The notes beneath the pieces were generated by a model, which saw only the letters and a program-made list of their open reading frames with translations, did not search any database and was not told the DNA's origin. Of a stretch of 64,000 bases of DNA, positions 62,125 through 64,000 are shown piece by piece; the first letter of the stretch is position 1; every line of letters begins with the position of its first letter. Source of the stretch: JBBSDP01 sp038240605 (GTDB taxonomy: Bacteria; Planctomycetota; Phycisphaerae; Tepidisphaerales; Tepidisphaeraceae); assembly GCA_038240605.1 (NCBI GenBank), contig JBBSDP010000023.1, positions 1-64,000 on the forward strand, written 5' to 3'. A program made the position numbers and the translations under genes.

Positions 62125-63300
62125 CTATCCCTTGAAGACGATGGCCGGCTCCAGCTTCATCACTTTCCAGATGCTCAAGAGCGACGAGAGGAAGCAGATG
62201 AGTGTGATGGCCAGCCCGACCCCGATCATCAGTTGCCACGGCAGGACGAACGCCAGCTCGCTGTTGCGGGCTCCCCATCCGGACAAGCAGGCCAGCCCCA
62301 TCCCGAGCCCGTACCCGACGACGCCGACGATCATCGCCTGCAACAGGATCATGCGCAGCAGCGTGCCGTTGGGCGTGCCCATCGCCTTGAGTGCGCCGAA
62401 CTGCTTGAGGTTTTCCAGCGTGAAGCTGTAGAACGTCTGACCGGCGATCGCCGTTCCCACCACGAATCCCAGCGCCACCGAGATCGCGAAGTTGATCGGG
62501 ATGCCGGTGTTCTCGAAGAAGTACCACCACGTCTTGTCGATGAACCCCTGCTGCGTGTAAGCCGCGAGGCGCGGGCTGCCGTCGGCGCCCGCGGTGGCAG
62601 CCTCGATCCGGCGGCAAATCTCCTTCGGATCCAACCCCGGCTCCCCCTTGGCCAGCACGAACGAGAGCAGCTTCCGTTCCCTCGGAGCGAAAAGCGTCGC
62701 CCGCCCGTACGTCGTATAGACGACCGGCTGGGACTGGAACGTACGCGACACCTTGCACAGCCCGACGACCGTAGCGCGATGATCGTTCAGCTCGAGCGTA
62801 TCGCCGATCTTCAGCGGCACCGGCTTGCCATTCGCGCCGGTGTGGGCCAGCTTCCCCGCCGCGCCCAGCTCATCGACGATCACGCTGTCGGCGCGGCGCA
62901 AGTCTTCCAACTTGCCGGTCACCATCTCGGGTGGCCCGCCGACCAGCGTCACGTCATCAAGGCCCATCACGTTGCACGTCTGGAACGTGCCGTTGTCGAG
63001 ACGCGCCTTCAGCAAACCCTTGTAGAGCGGCACCGCCCATTGCACCCCTTCCACGCCGCGGACGCGGTAGAGCATCGTGTCCTGCAACGGCTTGATGTCG
63101 TCGATGAACTGCACCTTGGAGTCCATCACCCAGATGTCGGGAAGTCCCATGTCGCTGATCGCACCGTACGTTCGACCCATCAGGCCGACGAAGATCGCTG
63201 CCTGCTGCGTGATCAGCAGCGACGCGAACGTCAGCCCCATGATGATGCCCAGGTACTTCGCCCGATCGCCCACCAACATTTTCAGCGCGACGAAGTTCAT
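62125..63300 (-). CDS. FtsX/DevC-type ABC exporter permease
   Basis: 391 residues from ATG 63300 (MNFVALKMLVGDRAKYLGII). Four-helix MacB-like layout: first helix LGIIMGLTFASLLITQQAAI, a large periplasmic domain (about 45-270), then FAISVALGFVVGTAIAGQTF, MILLQAMIVGVVGYGLGMGL and LMIGVGLAITLICFLSSLLS. With ATPase, adaptor and NodT channel it forms a MacAB-TolC/DevBCA-like exporter. Overlaps the TetR stop (ATGA). Confidence 0.95.
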   Translation of the reverse strand: MNFVALKMLVGDRAKYLGIIMGLTFASLLITQQAAIFVGLMGRTYGAISDMGLPDIWVMDSKVQFIDDIKPLQDTMLYRVRGVEGVQWAVPLYKGLLKARLDNGTFQTCNVMGLDDVTLVGGPPEMVTGKLEDLRRADSVIVDELGAAGKLAHTGANGKPVPLKIGDTLELNDHRATVVGLCKVSRTFQSQPVVYTTYGRATLFAPRERKLLSFVLAKGEPGLDPKEICRRIEAATAGADGSPRLAAYTQQGFIDKTWWYFFENTGIPINFAISVALGFVVGTAIAGQTFYSFTLENLKQFGALKAMGTPNGTLLRMILLQAMIVGVVGYGLGMGLACLSGWGARNSELAFVLPWQLMIGVGLAITLICFLSSLLSIWKVMKLEPAIVFKG

Positions 63301-63974
63301 GACTTCACCTCCGCCGAAACGGCATGTTCGCGTTGTTCCGCCGCACAGGCTTTCAATCCCGCCAGCGAAAACCGCGTGACGTGATCCGCGAGGCGCTGGA
63401 TCGCGGCCGGCGTATGCCGCTGCTCGGGAAACAATTTGGCGATCACCTGTTCGGCGTGCCGGTAGAAGCAGCACTGCCCGACGATGCTCATCGCCGCATG
63501 CCGCATCTGCTCGTCCGTTGCGCCCGACCCCAGCAGCTCGCGCAGGATTCCGTGGAGCCGTCCGGCTAACGGACGAATGTGCTCGCGGACGACGACCTCC
63601 AGCGCGCCCGTGGGCTCGATCATCTCCCGCACCATGAGCCGGGCGTGCAGCGTGTGCGAGCCGCTCTCGAGCAACCTGTGGAGAAACGATCGAATGAATA
63701 CGTGGAGGCGTTCTTCCGGCGGCGCCGTATCCGACACGCCCCGATCGGGCGGGTGCTGCCGAAGCGCCAGTGCCAGCCCATGCTGCAACACCGCCGAATA
63801 CAGCCCGTCCTTATCGCGGAAGTGGTAGTTCACGGCCGCCACGTTCGCCCCGGCGCGCGTGCAAATATCGCGGACAGTAGCGCCTCTAAAGCCATGTTCC
63901 ACAAACACTTCCGCCGCGGCGTCGAGCAGTCGCTGGCGGGTCTCCGGATTTTCGATGGGATTGGACGACTTCAT
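63297..63974 (-). CDS. TetR-family regulator with CecR/DUF1956-like C-terminal domain
   Basis: 225 residues. Helix-turn-helix ETRQRLLDAAAEVFVEHGFR, ATVRDICTRAGANVAAVNYH, FRDKDGLYSAVLQHG. The C-terminal part (LMVREMIEPTGALEVVVREH, PLAGRLHGILRELLGSGATD, SIVGQCCFYRHAEQVI) matches the CecR type that controls HlyD/ABC efflux operons. First gene of this operon; it likely represses itself and the pump. Confidence 0.94.
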   Translation of the reverse strand: MKSSNPIENPETRQRLLDAAAEVFVEHGFRGATVRDICTRAGANVAAVNYHFRDKDGLYSAVLQHGLALALRQHPPDRGVSDTAPPEERLHVFIRSFLHRLLESGSHTLHARLMVREMIEPTGALEVVVREHIRPLAGRLHGILRELLGSGATDEQMRHAAMSIVGQCCFYRHAEQVIAKLFPEQRHTPAAIQRLADHVTRFSLAGLKACAAEQREHAVSAEVKS

Positions 63975-63976
63975 AT

Positions 63977-63988
63977 AAACAGATGTTT
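63977..63988. promoter_or_regulatory. Candidate TetR operator
   Basis: AAACAGATGTTT is a perfect inverted repeat (AAACA-GA-TGTTT) two bases upstream of the TetR start codon. The rest of the promoter is outside the window. Confidence 0.4.
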
Positions 63989-64000
63989 GAAACGACAGTT

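Noticed and set aside
62117..62758. N-terminal extension of the efflux ATPase frame
   Set aside because: It overlaps the permease gene in another frame; the ABC domain begins at the ATG at 62116 and the extension has no family similarity.
1..64000. tRNA, rRNA and tmRNA genes
   Set aside because: I looked for T-loop (GGTTCGAATCC-like) and rRNA signatures and found none convincing; weak ones may be missed by eye.

Overview
The window is a GC-rich bacterial chromosome segment that I place in the Planctomycetota, probably the Phycisphaerae (Tepidisphaera/Humisphaera-like). The reasons are a planctomycete-type H-X9-DG pseudopilin, a zinc-ribbon/proline-rich membrane protein, hopanoid (HpnE) and futalosine-menaquinone (MqnC) genes, a GH10-like protein lacking the usual catalytic Glu, and housekeeping genes (uvrB, purC, aroC, argG, alaS, recA) scattered as single genes among small accessory modules. 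The placement is an inference from gene content. No rRNA or tRNA gene was seen.

Layout. 1-966: the distal end of a CRISPR array (13 repeats, 12 spacers, then a decayed repeat) with no cas genes in view. 967-8670: pseudopilin, hpnE, a small ORF plus frameshifted HNH nuclease, zinc-ribbon protein, secreted protein, a decayed HEAT-repeat gene cut by a repeat element, and a Phd/VapC toxin-antitoxin pair. 8687-17683: uvrB, a coupled GH10-like/ComEA-like pair, purC, a secreted glycosidase-like protein, a DUF2585 protein, aroC. 17733-23412: a HEPN-like two-gene module, a monooxygenase-fold protein, a nucleotidyltransferase with a degenerate loop, and a 1112-residue GHMP-kinase/UDPGP-pyrophosphorylase fusion. 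23501-33853: mqnC carrying an in-frame repeat insertion, DoxX, pirin and MarR genes sharing an operator sequence, dehydrogenase, serine hydrolase starting with eight ATG codons, two ABC ATPases, DUF2207 protein. 34015-43925: GH32 enzyme, LemA, metal-ABC permease coupled to ppk, sixA, amidase-like protein, Ser/Thr kinase, argG. 43964-57540: esterase, MFS transporter, alaS, HtrA-like lipoprotein, recA, a second VapBC pair, PfkB kinase, SpoIIE-type phosphatase. 57763-64000: hydrolase and a TetR-controlled five-gene tripartite ABC efflux operon (TetR, FtsX permease, ATPase, HlyD adaptor, NodT outer-membrane factor).

The most unusual property is the repeat content. Several sequence-unrelated tandem repeats share a strict 7-bp period (GGGTTCA, GTCAGTK, GTGCTGA, TTCATCG-like, TGGAGGA-like). 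They lie in intergenic gaps, inside mqnC without breaking its frame, and across the end of an ABC ATPase gene, where they encode its last residues and stop. A separate palindromic element (GTAGGGTGGGC ends) provides the TAG stop codon of two unrelated genes. Two further inverted-repeat families are present, one of which removed the start of a HEAT-repeat gene. Together they look like populations of small mobile or self-copying repeats with a preference for gene ends.
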